Of a stretch of DNA of 8,226 nt, positions 1-6,724 are shown piece after piece. Numbering within the stretch: the first letter of the stretch is position 1; the number at the start of each line of letters is the position of its first letter. Source of the DNA: Rhodobacterales bacterium (lineage in GTDB: Bacteria; Pseudomonadota; Alphaproteobacteria; Rhodobacterales; Rhodobacteraceae); the NCBI GenBank assembly GCA_025357355.1, contig JANXPK010000529.1, positions 1 through 8,226 on the forward strand, given 5' to 3'. Position numbers and translations under genes: made by a program. The notes beneath the pieces were generated by a model that worked only from the letters and a program-made list of their open reading frames with translations, ran no database searches and was not told where the DNA came from.

Positions 1-1301
1 AATCCGGTCAGCCGCAGCACCAGCGCGCCAAATGCCAGAAGCAGACCAAGGACCAGCAACAAGGCCAGCGCCGGTTGCCGTGCGAACGTGGACGTGACAA
101 TCAGAAACTCGCTCATGAACATGCCAAACGGCGGCATTCCCGCGATGGCAAAGACCCCGCTGGCCAGCCCCCATCCCAGCACCGGATGGCTTTGGGTCAG
201 ACCGCGAATGGCGCTGATCTGCTGACTGCCCTTGATCTGCGCGACATGGCCCACTGAAAAGAAGATCGAGGATTTGATCAGGCTGTGCATGACCATGTGC
301 AGGAGCCCGGCAAAGTTCGCCAAGGGGCCGCCCATGCCGAAGGCGAAGACGATGATGCCCATATGCTCGATCGACGAATAGGCAAACAGCCGTTTGATGT
401 CGCGCCGCCGGTACAGCATCAGGGCGGCAAAGATCAACGAGAGGAGCCCCATCACGATCATCATCGGTCCCGGGTCAAGTGCGCGATGATTGGCCGACAT
501 CAGCATCTTGAACCGCAGCACGGCATAAAGCGCCACGTTCAGCAACAGCCCAGATAGAACTGCGGAAATCGGCGTTGGCCCCTCGGCATGGGCGTCCGGC
601 AACCAGGCATGCAACGGGGCCAGACCAACCTTGGTGCCATAGCCCAGCAGCAGGAACACGAAGGCCAGATTGAGCAGTGCGGGATCAAAACTGTTGGCCT
701 TGCTCAGAAGGTTGGTCCAGATCATGGCGGACTGCCCTTCACCCAGCACGGGCTGTGCCGCAAGGTAGACGAGAATGGTTCCAAACAGGGCCAATGCGAT
801 GCCGACGCTGCCAAGGATGAAATATTTCCACGCCGCTTCAAGCGCCTCGTGCGTGCGGTAAATGCCGACCATCAGCACGGTCGACAAGGTCGCCAGTTCA
901 ACCGCCACCCACATCAGGCCAATATTGTTGGACACCAACGCCAGATTCATGCCGAACATCATCATCTGGTACATCGCGTGGTAGAACCGCAGATAGGCCG
1001 GGGTCAGACGTCCGATGGCCAGCTCATGGTTGATGTAGCTGGCCGAAAAGGTCGCGGCCGACAGGCCCACGAAGGTATTCAGCACGATGAAGACGATGTT
1101 CAGATCGTCGACCAGAAAATACGCGCCAGCGGGCGGGCGGGCGGTGACCAAAAGCGACAGGGCTGACAAGAATGTGATCAGGCAGGCCAGCATGTTCAGC
1201 CGCGCCGAAAGTCTGTAGCCGGGCAAAACCGCAAGAATGGCCGCCGACAGCAAAGGAACGCCGACAATGATTTCAACTGGATTTGGCAAAAGATCGTTCA
1301 T
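1..1301 (-). CDS. hyfF: Hydrogenase-4 subunit F-like antiporter-type membrane subunit (partial, 3' end beyond left edge)
   Basis: This is a proton-translocating membrane subunit of a hydrogenase-4/complex I-like complex, of the NuoL/M/N (Mrp antiporter) superfamily. The ATG at 1299-1301 overlaps the hyfE stop as ATGA, and 433 codons are visible before the sequence ends; HyfF proteins are usually a little over 500 residues. The protein is a run of hydrophobic segments. Visible family motifs are WVAVELATL with the TM5-type Glu135, TKVGLAPLHAWLPDAH with Lys224, Lys343 in HSLIKSS, and Glu398 in FMSEFL. The position matching the TM8 Lys of NuoM is Asn255 (LLLNVALYAVLRF), while HyfB in this window has Lys251 there. 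A GGGAAG sequence lies about 7-8 nt before the start. It is the last visible gene of the operon; the genes for the soluble catalytic arm would be expected next, beyond the left edge. The family call is firm, but the complex type is open. Confidence 0.93.
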   Translation of the reverse strand, partial: MNDLLPNPVEIIVGVPLLSAAILAVLPGYRLSARLNMLACLITFLSALSLLVTARPPAGAYFLVDDLNIVFIVLNTFVGLSAATFSASYINHELAIGRLTPAYLRFYHAMYQMMMFGMNLALVSNNIGLMWVAVELATLSTVLMVGIYRTHEALEAAWKYFILGSVGIALALFGTILVYLAAQPVLGEGQSAMIWTNLLSKANSFDPALLNLAFVFLLLGYGTKVGLAPLHAWLPDAHAEGPTPISAVLSGLLLNVALYAVLRFKMLMSANHRALDPGPMMIVMGLLSLIFAALMLYRRRDIKRLFAYSSIEHMGIIVFAFGMGGPLANFAGLLHMVMHSLIKSSIFFSVGHVAQIKGSQQISAIRGLTQSHPVLGWGLASGVFAIAGMPPFGMFMSEFLIVTSTFARQPALALLLVLGLLLAFGALVLRLTG

Positions 1302-1960
1302 CGGTGATCTTCCCGATAGTCGTCAAGGGCGGTGACATCGACGCTGTCAAAGCGTTCACGGATGCGGAACAGAAACACGCCGATGACGATGAAGGCGATC
1401 AACACCGAAAAGGCGACGCTGATCTCGACCACCAAAGGCATGCCCCTTGCCCCGGCGGCCGCCAGGATCAAACCGTTTTCCAGCGACATGAACCCCACCA
1501 CCTGACTGACGGCGTTGCGGCGGGTGACCATCATCAAGAGGCCCAGCAGAACCACCGACAGGGCAAAGGCCAGATCCTCGCGCGCAAAGGAGTCGGCGTT
1601 TTCCGTCACGCGCAGCATCAGCACGATCGACAAGGCCGACAAACCGATCCCCGCCAGCATGGTGACCCCGATGCCGACAACGGTCTCAACCTCGCGGTGA
1701 ATGCCAAGCTGTTGCACGATCCGGCGCAATGCCACCGGAATGACCCCGGCCTTGAAGACCAGCGCGATGGCCGCCGTGACGTAAAGATGCGGGGCGCCCT
1801 GATTATAGGCCTGCCAGGCCACCGACAGCGACAGGACCAGCGCATGCAAGGCAAAGACATGCAGCAGGGCAAACATCCGGTCCTGATAGATCATCATGAA
1901 GCTGACCAGAAGCAGCCCGCCTGCCAGAAGATGTGCGATGTCAAACGCCAGATGGCCCAT
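1298..1960 (-). CDS. hyfE: Hydrogenase-4 membrane subunit E (NuoK-like)
   Basis: This is a 220-residue integral membrane subunit, very close to the length of E. coli HyfE (216). It is almost wholly hydrophobic with about six to seven membrane segments. Its C-terminal half resembles NuoK, including Glu151 in FMSLENGLILAA, the kind of buried membrane Glu used in proton translocation. Lys70 in FKAGVIPVAL is another charged residue inside the membrane part. The open frame continues upstream to about 2680, but that stretch is antiphase to hyfC. The ATG at 1958-1960 is chosen because it shares one base with the hyfC stop (TGATG), has GGAG six bases upstream (1967-1970), and gives the family length. 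GTG at 1963 is possible but less likely. The gene ends with a 4-nt overlap into hyfF, so all these products are probably translated in a coupled way and assembled in one membrane arm. Confidence 0.92.
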   Translation of the reverse strand: MGHLAFDIAHLLAGGLLLVSFMMIYQDRMFALLHVFALHALVLSLSVAWQAYNQGAPHLYVTAAIALVFKAGVIPVALRRIVQQLGIHREVETVVGIGVTMLAGIGLSALSIVLMLRVTENADSFAREDLAFALSVVLLGLLMMVTRRNAVSQVVGFMSLENGLILAAAGARGMPLVVEISVAFSVLIAFIVIGVFLFRIRERFDSVDVTALDDYREDHR

Positions 1961-2916
1961 CACAAACTCCGCGATACAAAGCGCAGTAGCGTGCCCAGCA
2001 GCGCCAGCATCAAGGCGATGCCAACGAAATTGGGCACCCGGAACACCCGCATCTTGGCGATGGATGTCTCGAAGATGGCCAGCAACAGTCCCGCCACGCC
2101 CAGTTTGGCCAGATAGGCCACAGCGCCAATCACATAAGCGCCAAGGCCGGCCCCGCTGTCGGCAATGCCCCACGGCACGAAGATGCAGCCGATCAGCGAG
2201 ACATACAGCAGCAGCTTCAGCGCCGATGAAAGCTCGATCATGGCCAGGTGACGGCCGGAGTATTCCAGCACCATCGCCTCGTGCACCATGGTCAGTTCCA
2301 GGTGCGTGGCCGGGTTGTCGACTGGAATGCGGGCGTTTTCGACCAGGGCCACGATCACCAGCGCCACCAATGCCATTCCCAGCGAAACCCGCAAACCCAC
2401 CTGAGGCGAGGCCATGAATTGCACCACGGTCGACAACTGGGTCGATCCGGCGATCAGCGCCAGCGAGAAGACGATCAGCATCATCGCCGGTTCCGCCATC
2501 GAGGCGATCATCATCTCGCGGCTTGACCCGATGCCGCCAAAACTGGTGCCGACGTCCATCCCGGCCAGCGCCAGAAAGAACCGGGCCGAACCGAGCAGCG
2601 CCACAATCGCAATCAGGTCGGCGGTCCAGCTGAACTGCAGCCCGGTGGCGAAGGTCGGGATTAGGGCGGCTGCGACCCACGTTGCCGCAAAGACCAGATA
2701 GGGGATCACCCGGAACAACCAGGAGGCGTTGTCGGCCAGAACCACATCCTTGCGCATCAGGCGGACCAGGTCGCGGTAAGGCTGAATGAGCGGCGCACCT
2801 TGCCTGCGGGTCAGGCGCGACTTCACCTTGCGCACGATGCTGACCAGCAGCGGTGACAAGGCCACGACCAGCACCATCTGAATGCCCTGAACCAGCAAGC
2901 TGAGGATCAGGCCCAT
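1960..2916 (-). CDS. hyfC: Hydrogenase-4 subunit C / respiratory complex I subunit 1 (NuoH) family
   Basis: This is a 318-residue membrane subunit of the NuoH/HycD/HyfC family, which links the antiporter-like membrane subunits to the soluble catalytic arm. The length matches HyfC and HycD (about 307-315). Conserved loops are visible: RRQGAPLIQPYRDLVRLMRKD at about 37-57, the GGIGSSREM stretch at 127-135 followed by AEPAMM, and the acidic loop ENARIPVDNPATH (193-205) followed by HEAMVLEYSGRH (212-223). This corresponds to the NuoH loop that faces the quinone or NiFe subunit. AKMRVFRVPNF near 287-297 is typical of the HycD/HyfC branch rather than true NuoH. The gene starts 10 nt inside the end of hyfB and its stop shares one base with the hyfE start. 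The ribosome binding site is weak (GGTGGGG about 8-12 nt upstream), which fits translation coupled to hyfB. Confidence 0.94.
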   Translation of the reverse strand: MGLILSLLVQGIQMVLVVALSPLLVSIVRKVKSRLTRRQGAPLIQPYRDLVRLMRKDVVLADNASWLFRVIPYLVFAATWVAAALIPTFATGLQFSWTADLIAIVALLGSARFFLALAGMDVGTSFGGIGSSREMMIASMAEPAMMLIVFSLALIAGSTQLSTVVQFMASPQVGLRVSLGMALVALVIVALVENARIPVDNPATHLELTMVHEAMVLEYSGRHLAMIELSSALKLLLYVSLIGCIFVPWGIADSGAGLGAYVIGAVAYLAKLGVAGLLLAIFETSIAKMRVFRVPNFVGIALMLALLGTLLRFVSRSL

Positions 2917-4919
2917 AGCATCAGCCCCACCAAAAGGACGATCAGCACCAAGAAGACCAGGCTGAGGTAGCGGCGGATGGTCAGGAATTGCAGCCCGTTC
3001 ATCCGGGTCGCGACGTAGAAAACTGTTGTTCCAATCGGGCTATAGACGGTGCGCCAGATCGGGTCATCTACCGTGACCGTCAGACGTGCCGGGCTTTTAT
3101 CTCCGGGCGCGGGCATCCAGACTGACTCATGGGCGCCCAGAATATCGGCTCCCAACACCCGCCGCAGCGGTTGGGCAAAGCCGCTGGCGCTGTATTGCGT
3201 GATCGGATTGGCGTCGGGAAAGCCGCAATCCCAGGCCGCAGACCGCCGCACCCGGTGCGAGGCCAGGCGGTGAACGGCCCACGCGGCGCCTGAGGCCGAG
3301 AACGCCACGAACAGCAAGACCAACATGCCGCTGTAAGAACTGCGGGCCTCGGCAATCGGCACGATCTTGAACCAGGCCTCATTGCCCTGCACCGGCAACT
3401 GGCCACCCAGAACTGCGCGGGCGACCGGCGAGATTGCATCAATCACCATCCCCGGCAGCACCCCGGCCAGAACGCAAAGTCCGGCCAGAACCGCCATCGC
3501 CGTCAAGGAGAACCGATCAACCTCGACCGCCGTTCTTGCGGCTTCGCTGCGCGCACGGCCCAGAAAGCCGACGCCGTAAATCCGCACAAACGCTGCAGCC
3601 GCCAACGCCGCCGCCAAGGCCAGCAAGCCTCCCGCCGCAGGGATCATCAGTTGCAAAGCGTCTTGCGGGATAGCCGGGCTCATCAGCACGGCCTGAAACA
3701 ACAACCACTCCGAGGCGAAACCATTCAGCGGCGGCAAGGCCGAAATTGCCAAGGCACCCACCAGCACCACAAAGCTGGTGACCGGCATGCGGTGGATCAG
3801 TCCACCCAGCCCGTCCAGATCGCGCGTCCCGGTTGCGGTCAGCACTGACCCCGCCCCCATGAACAACAGGCTTTTGAAGACCATGTGATTGAAGATGTGA
3901 AACAGCGCCGCCGTAAAGGCCAGCGCCGCCGCCGCCGTCATGCCGTTGGCGCGAAAGGCCATCGCAAGACCAAGCGCCGCAAAGATCACCCCGATGTTTT
4001 CAATGGTGCTGTAGGCCAGTGCGCGTTTGAGGTCGCGCTCCATCATGGCCAGAAGAATCCCAAGCACCGCCGTCAAACTGCCGAGGATGATCACCGCCGG
4101 GCTTGCCCACCAGGCCGAGGGTCCGAGCAGATCGAAAATCACCCGGATGAAGCCATAAAGCGCCACCTTGGTCATGACGCCGCTCATCAAGGCCGAGACA
4201 TGGGAAGGGGCTGCGGGATGCGCCAAGGGCAGCCAGACATGCAACGGCGCCAGCCCCGCCTTCGATCCGGCGCCCAAAAGCATCAGGCCAAGGATCACGG
4301 CGGCCATCAACGGGGTCCGCTGCACGCCGCGCATCACCTCAAAGCCATATAGCCCACCGGACCCCGCAAGCAGGCCAAACGCCAAGAGCAGTGCCATGGC
4401 GCCAAAGCCCGCCATCACCAGATAAACGTAACCTGCGGTCCGGGTATCCTCCTTTTGATGGTGGGTCAGTACCAAGGCCCAGGACAGCAGTGACATCACC
4501 TCCCAGGACATGAGAAAGGTGAAAGCGTCCGCCGCAAGCAGGACGAGCGCCATGGCTCCCAGAAACGGCGGATAAAAGGCCAGTACCCGCAGCGGATCGT
4601 GTTCATGGCGACCGTAACCGATGCCGTAAAGGCTGACCACGCTGCCCCCGATCCCCAGAATGACCAGAAAGAACGCCGACAACGCATCAAGTTGAAAGTG
4701 CGAGCCGATCCACGGCAGACCCAGCGGCAAGGCAACGCTGCTGTCCAGCGTGCGTGTGAACAGCCCCGCAGCACCCAAGGCGGCAATCCCCACGCACAAC
4801 GCAGATGAAATGCTGTAAACTGCGCCGGAAACCCATGGCCGATGGCCTGCCAATACTGCGCAGGGCCCTAACGCCAGAAGTGCCGCGGAAATCAGCGTTG
4901 CAAGCTCAACCGCCGTCAT
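2907..4919 (-). CDS. hyfB: Hydrogenase-4 subunit B-like antiporter-type membrane subunit
   Basis: This is a NuoL/M/N-type proton-conducting membrane subunit of the HyfB branch, 670 residues with the chosen start (E. coli HyfB is about 672). Key features are Glu140 in MSWEVMSLLSW, Lys220 in GSKAGLAPLHVWLP, Lys251 in GVMTKVALYGF, the AYSTIENIG motif at 302-310, HIFNHMVFKS with Lys349, and Glu404 in GFASEWLL. The C-terminal extension carries WDCGFPDAN (563-571) before a last membrane segment; a W-x-C-G motif in this tail is a HyfB-type feature. The open frame extends 18 codons further up, but the ATG at 4917-4919 gives a hydrophobic N-terminus and family length, and has AGGG about six bases upstream. 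It overlaps the end of the XRE regulator gene by 14 nt. No HyfA-like ferredoxin gene precedes it, unlike the E. coli hyf operon. Confidence 0.95.
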   Translation of the reverse strand: MTAVELATLISAALLALGPCAVLAGHRPWVSGAVYSISSALCVGIAALGAAGLFTRTLDSSVALPLGLPWIGSHFQLDALSAFFLVILGIGGSVVSLYGIGYGRHEHDPLRVLAFYPPFLGAMALVLLAADAFTFLMSWEVMSLLSWALVLTHHQKEDTRTAGYVYLVMAGFGAMALLLAFGLLAGSGGLYGFEVMRGVQRTPLMAAVILGLMLLGAGSKAGLAPLHVWLPLAHPAAPSHVSALMSGVMTKVALYGFIRVIFDLLGPSAWWASPAVIILGSLTAVLGILLAMMERDLKRALAYSTIENIGVIFAALGLAMAFRANGMTAAAALAFTAALFHIFNHMVFKSLLFMGAGSVLTATGTRDLDGLGGLIHRMPVTSFVVLVGALAISALPPLNGFASEWLLFQAVLMSPAIPQDALQLMIPAAGGLLALAAALAAAAFVRIYGVGFLGRARSEAARTAVEVDRFSLTAMAVLAGLCVLAGVLPGMVIDAISPVARAVLGGQLPVQGNEAWFKIVPIAEARSSYSGMLVLLFVAFSASGAAWAVHRLASHRVRRSAAWDCGFPDANPITQYSASGFAQPLRRVLGADILGAHESVWMPAPGDKSPARLTVTVDDPIWRTVYSPIGTTVFYVATRMNGLQFLTIRRYLSLVFLVLIVLLVGLMLWA

Positions 4920-5214
4920 TGCTTGCCCTGACGTCCTTTGGCTGGGGCTTTTCCGCCGTCGTGCCGACCGCAACCTTCAGTCGAACTCCGCGACCGCTGC
5001 CATTGCTTTTCATCTTCTCAGAAATGAGCTCAACCCCCGCGCGGTCCAGCGCTTCGATGATCCGTGTCAGGCTTTCAATCGTGCCCCGCACGGTACCAAG
5101 GCTCGCCTCCATGCGCTGGACGGTGGGCACGGAGAGACCCGCCAGTTCCGCCAGCGTCTTCTGGTCAATGCTCAACATCGCCCGCGCGGCTTTCAACTGA
5201 GCGGCGGTAATCAT
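4906..5214 (-). CDS. Small XRE-family helix-turn-helix transcriptional regulator
   Basis: This 102-residue protein has a single Cro/C1-type helix-turn-helix at about residues 2-60. The core is TAAQLKAARAML, then DQKTLAELAGLSVPTVQRMEA, in which SVPTVQRME is the recognition helix. It ends with a helix EALDRAGVELI and a GRGVRLK motif common in alphaproteobacterial proteins of this type, plus a low-complexity polar tail. No ligand or dimerisation domain is seen. The ATG at 5212-5214 starts MITAAQLKAAR, which fits the family N-terminus; an in-frame GTG at 5230-5232 would add six residues and has AGGTGG upstream, so it cannot be excluded. The 3' end overlaps hyfB by 14 nt in the same direction, so the regulator is the first gene of the hyf operon. 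This layout suggests, without proving, that it controls its own promoter and thereby the whole operon. Confidence 0.86.
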   Translation of the reverse strand: MITAAQLKAARAMLSIDQKTLAELAGLSVPTVQRMEASLGTVRGTIESLTRIIEALDRAGVELISEKMKSNGSGRGVRLKVAVGTTAEKPQPKDVRASNDGG

Positions 5215-5262
5215 GTGAGAGGACCTGGCCACAAGGGCGCCACCTGGCTTTTAGCAAATATG

Positions 5263-5275
5263 ATGTTCTAAACAT
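5263..5275. promoter_or_regulatory. Palindrome over the expected start of the XRE-hyf transcript (candidate operator)
   Basis: ATGTT-CTA-AACAT is a perfect inverted repeat with 5-bp arms and a 3-bp centre. It directly follows the candidate -10 box, so it would cover the transcription start. That is a typical place for a repressor site, and the first gene transcribed is an XRE regulator. Operator function is inference; such short palindromes also arise by chance. Confidence 0.4.
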
Positions 5276-5276
5276 G

Positions 5277-5306
5277 ACTGTAGATGCTTTGGATATTCCA
5301 AGTCAA
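5277..5306 (-). promoter_or_regulatory. Sigma70-like promoter for the XRE-hyfBCEF operon
   Basis: Read leftward, TTGACT (5306-5301) and TACAGT (5282-5277) are separated by 18 bp and resemble -35 and -10 boxes (five of six and four of six consensus bases). Transcription would start near 5270, giving a leader of about 55 nt before the regulator ATG. This is the only AT-richer stretch of the intergenic region. It is a pattern match only. Confidence 0.5.
5289..5301. promoter_or_regulatory. Second 5-3-5 palindrome, in the promoter spacer
   Basis: TTGGA-TAT-TCCAA is a perfect inverted repeat with the same 5-3-5 layout as the palindrome at 5263-5275, but with different arm sequence. Its centre lies 26 bp away from the other. 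It sits between the -35 and -10 boxes, where a bound protein would interfere with RNA polymerase. A binding role is inference. Confidence 0.3.
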
Positions 5307-5379
5307 TTGCGATGCTGATGCAGTTCTGCCTGCTTACGCGATGGAATTGCTTGCTGATACCGACACCTGCAATAGCGCA

Positions 5380-5421
5380 GCGGGCGGCAATGGCCACCCG
5401 CTGTCAGCCCACATGGGACAG
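5380..5421 (-). terminator. Tandem stem-loops after the Rieske ferredoxin gene (possible transcript end)
   Basis: Starting 23 nt after the ferredoxin stop codon, the minus-strand transcript can form two adjacent hairpins. One (5401-5421) pairs CTGT/ACAG and CCCA/TGGG around a 2-nt loop. The other (5380-5401) pairs eight bases, GCGGGTGG with CCGCCCGC including one G-U, around a 6-nt loop. No T-run follows either, so this is not a classical intrinsic terminator. It may mark the RNA 3' end or a processing point between the two operons. The rest of the 5233-5444 gap holds the promoter and palindromes described separately and no convincing gene. Confidence 0.3.
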
Positions 5422-5444
5422 TTTGGCTTGATTGCGTATCCGGG

Positions 5445-5753
5445 TCAGATCTCGACCAGAATGCGCCCGCCCTCGACCTTGGTGGGATAGGTGCGCAGGT
5501 TCTCGCAAGCGGGTGGGGTTTCCACCTCGCCGGTTTCGAAATTGAAGATCGACGAATGTTTCGGGCATTCAACGGTGTTTTCGATCACCAGCCCGTCCGC
5601 GAGGTGAATTTCCTCATGCGTGCAGCGGCCATCGGTGCAAAAGTATTTGTCCTGATGGTTGCGATAAATCGCAAAGGTACGGCCGCCCTGATCAAAGCTG
5701 CGGGCTTCTTCGGCATCAAGATCGGCGGCGGAACAGGCATCAACGCAGGGCAT
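5445..5753 (-). CDS. MocE-type Rieske [2Fe-2S] ferredoxin
   Basis: This 102-residue soluble protein consists of one Rieske domain. The cluster ligands are complete: Cys44-Thr-His46 and Cys63-Pro-Lys-His66, 16 residues apart. The small size, the lack of a membrane anchor, and the DGRCTHEEIHLADG and ECPKHSSIFNFETGE context match ferredoxins that feed electrons to oxygenases or hydroxylases, particularly MocE of rhizopine catabolism. It follows the TIM-barrel gene by 12 nt, with the ribosome binding site overlapping that gene's stop codon, so it is the last gene of the catabolic unit. In moc loci the partners are MocD (a membrane di-iron hydroxylase-like protein) and MocF (a ferredoxin reductase). 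Neither is found next to it here, since the next gene belongs to the hyf operon. The Rieske assignment is firm, while the specific partner and substrate are unknown. Confidence 0.92.
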   Translation of the reverse strand: MPCVDACSAADLDAEEARSFDQGGRTFAIYRNHQDKYFCTDGRCTHEEIHLADGLVIENTVECPKHSSIFNFETGEVETPPACENLRTYPTKVEGGRILVEI

Positions 5754-5758
5754 GATCG

Positions 5759-5767
5759 CTCCCCTTC
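5759..5767 (-). promoter_or_regulatory. Strong ribosome binding site of the Rieske ferredoxin gene, overlapping the upstream stop
   Basis: GAAGGGGAG lies five bases before the ferredoxin ATG and shares two bases (GA) with the TGA stop of the TIM-barrel gene. It is the best Shine-Dalgarno match seen in the window. It fixes the start at 5753 and would let the ferredoxin be made well even if translation of the damaged upstream gene is poor. Confidence 0.65.
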
Positions 5768-6724
5768 AAATGGCTTGCGGTTTGTAGTCGGCAGGTGCTG
5801 CGGGCATGACACCCTTGAGCAGCGCCCCAGATTTCTCAAGCCCTTCCAGGGCGTTGAGCAGGACATCCTCGTGTTCGATCGACAGCCAGCCGTCGTAGCC
5901 CGCCATCTTGAGCCGGTAACAGAATTGCCGCCACCATTGCTCGCCATCGCCAAACCCGAACGTGATATAGGACCAGCTGCGCGCCGGAATGTCCATCAAA
6001 CTGCCGTTCTCCAGAAGGCTGGTGGTCGCCCGGACCGAGGCATTCAGGAAAGTGTCCTTGGCGTGGACATGGTAAAGCGCCGCACCCAGCGCCTCTGCCG
6101 CGACCAAGGGATCAGCACCCATCCAGAACAGGTGGCTGGAGTCAAGGTTCGCCCCCACGACCGGCCCGACAGCGGCGCGGAGTTTCAAGAGCGAGGGCAC
6201 GTTATAGACGCATTGGTTGCCGTGCAGTTCCAGAGCGATGCGTTCGATACCGTTCGCGCGGGCCAGATCGACGATCTCGGCCCAGAACGGCAGCAGCTTG
6301 GCGTCCCACTGATAGCGCAGGATGGCTTGGGTTTCAGGCGGCCAGGACGAGACAACCCAGTTCGGCATGGTGTCGGACGCATTGCCCGCAGGCAGGCCCG
6401 ACATGATGCACACGGTCTTGATCCCCATCTGACCCGCCACACGGATCGTGTCGCGCAGGCCCAGACCCTGCGCCGGGTCGGTCGGATGCAAGGGGTTGCC
6501 GTTGGCGTTCAGGCTGATCGCCTCCAGCCCGCGGTCGGCGAAGGCCGCAAGAAATGCCTTCTGCTTGGCCCCGTTGCCCAGCATTCCTTTCAGATCGAAA
6601 TGCGGCGCGGTGGATCAGCCACAGGTGTTGACCTCGACCCTGACACTCCCAGCCGGGCGGCGTGATCCAGCATGGCTTCAAACGGCAGACCGCCAAGGCT
6701 GTCGGATACGAATCCCAGTTTCAT
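5766..6724 (-). pseudogene. Sugar-phosphate isomerase/epimerase-type TIM-barrel protein, broken by a frameshift and an in-frame TGA
   Basis: The protein belongs to the xylose isomerase-like TIM-barrel family and probably isomerises or epimerises a sugar- or cyclitol-derived intermediate. The original ATG at 6722-6724 overlaps the upstream dehydrogenase stop as ATGA and begins MKLGFVSDSLGGLPFEAML, the usual first beta strand. After codon 29 the frame is lost: one base is missing near the GGG run at 6638-6640. In the restored frame the protein would continue VEVNTCG, then TGA (6615-6617) where Trp is expected, then STAPHFDLKG. The remaining frame is open from ATG 6584 to 5766 (272 residues) and keeps likely metal and active-site residues: Glu119 and His121 (ELHGNQ), Asp148 and His151 (NLDSSH), His172/His174 (YHVHAKD), Glu237 and Glu239 (SIEHED). 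The 959-nt length is one short of 320 codons. A product from 6584 would lack the first 47 residues. Sequencing error is the main alternative. Confidence 0.8.

Noticed and set aside
1283..2116. Plus-strand open frame of 277 codons and similar frames at 285-557, 588-1166 and 3885-4352
   Set aside because: All lie opposite hyfC, hyfE, hyfF or hyfB and are rich in His, Gln, Asp and Arg, the mirror image of hydrophobic membrane proteins in GC-rich DNA.
1961..2680. Upstream extension of the hyfE frame to 2680
   Set aside because: It overlaps hyfC out of frame, shows no similarity, and would triple the family length; the ATG at 1960 has a good ribosome binding site and touches the hyfC stop.
5284..5490. 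Plus-strand 68-codon frame in the gap between the two operons
   Set aside because: It runs into the antisense of the ferredoxin gene and covers the candidate promoter; no family resemblance or convincing ribosome binding site was seen.
6590..6640. Programmed frameshift or stop-codon readthrough in the TIM-barrel gene
   Set aside because: There is no slippery heptamer at the shift, a second in-frame TGA would also have to be passed, and homologues of this family are normally read without recoding.
5556..6665. Plus-strand open frame of 369 codons
   Set aside because: It is antisense to the Rieske and TIM-barrel genes with shadow-like composition and no recognisable motifs.
5766..6724. TGA at 6615-6617 as selenocysteine or recoded tryptophan
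   Set aside because: A Trp, not Cys or Sec, is expected there, TGG encodes Trp and TGA ends genes elsewhere in the window, and the frame is already broken just upstream.
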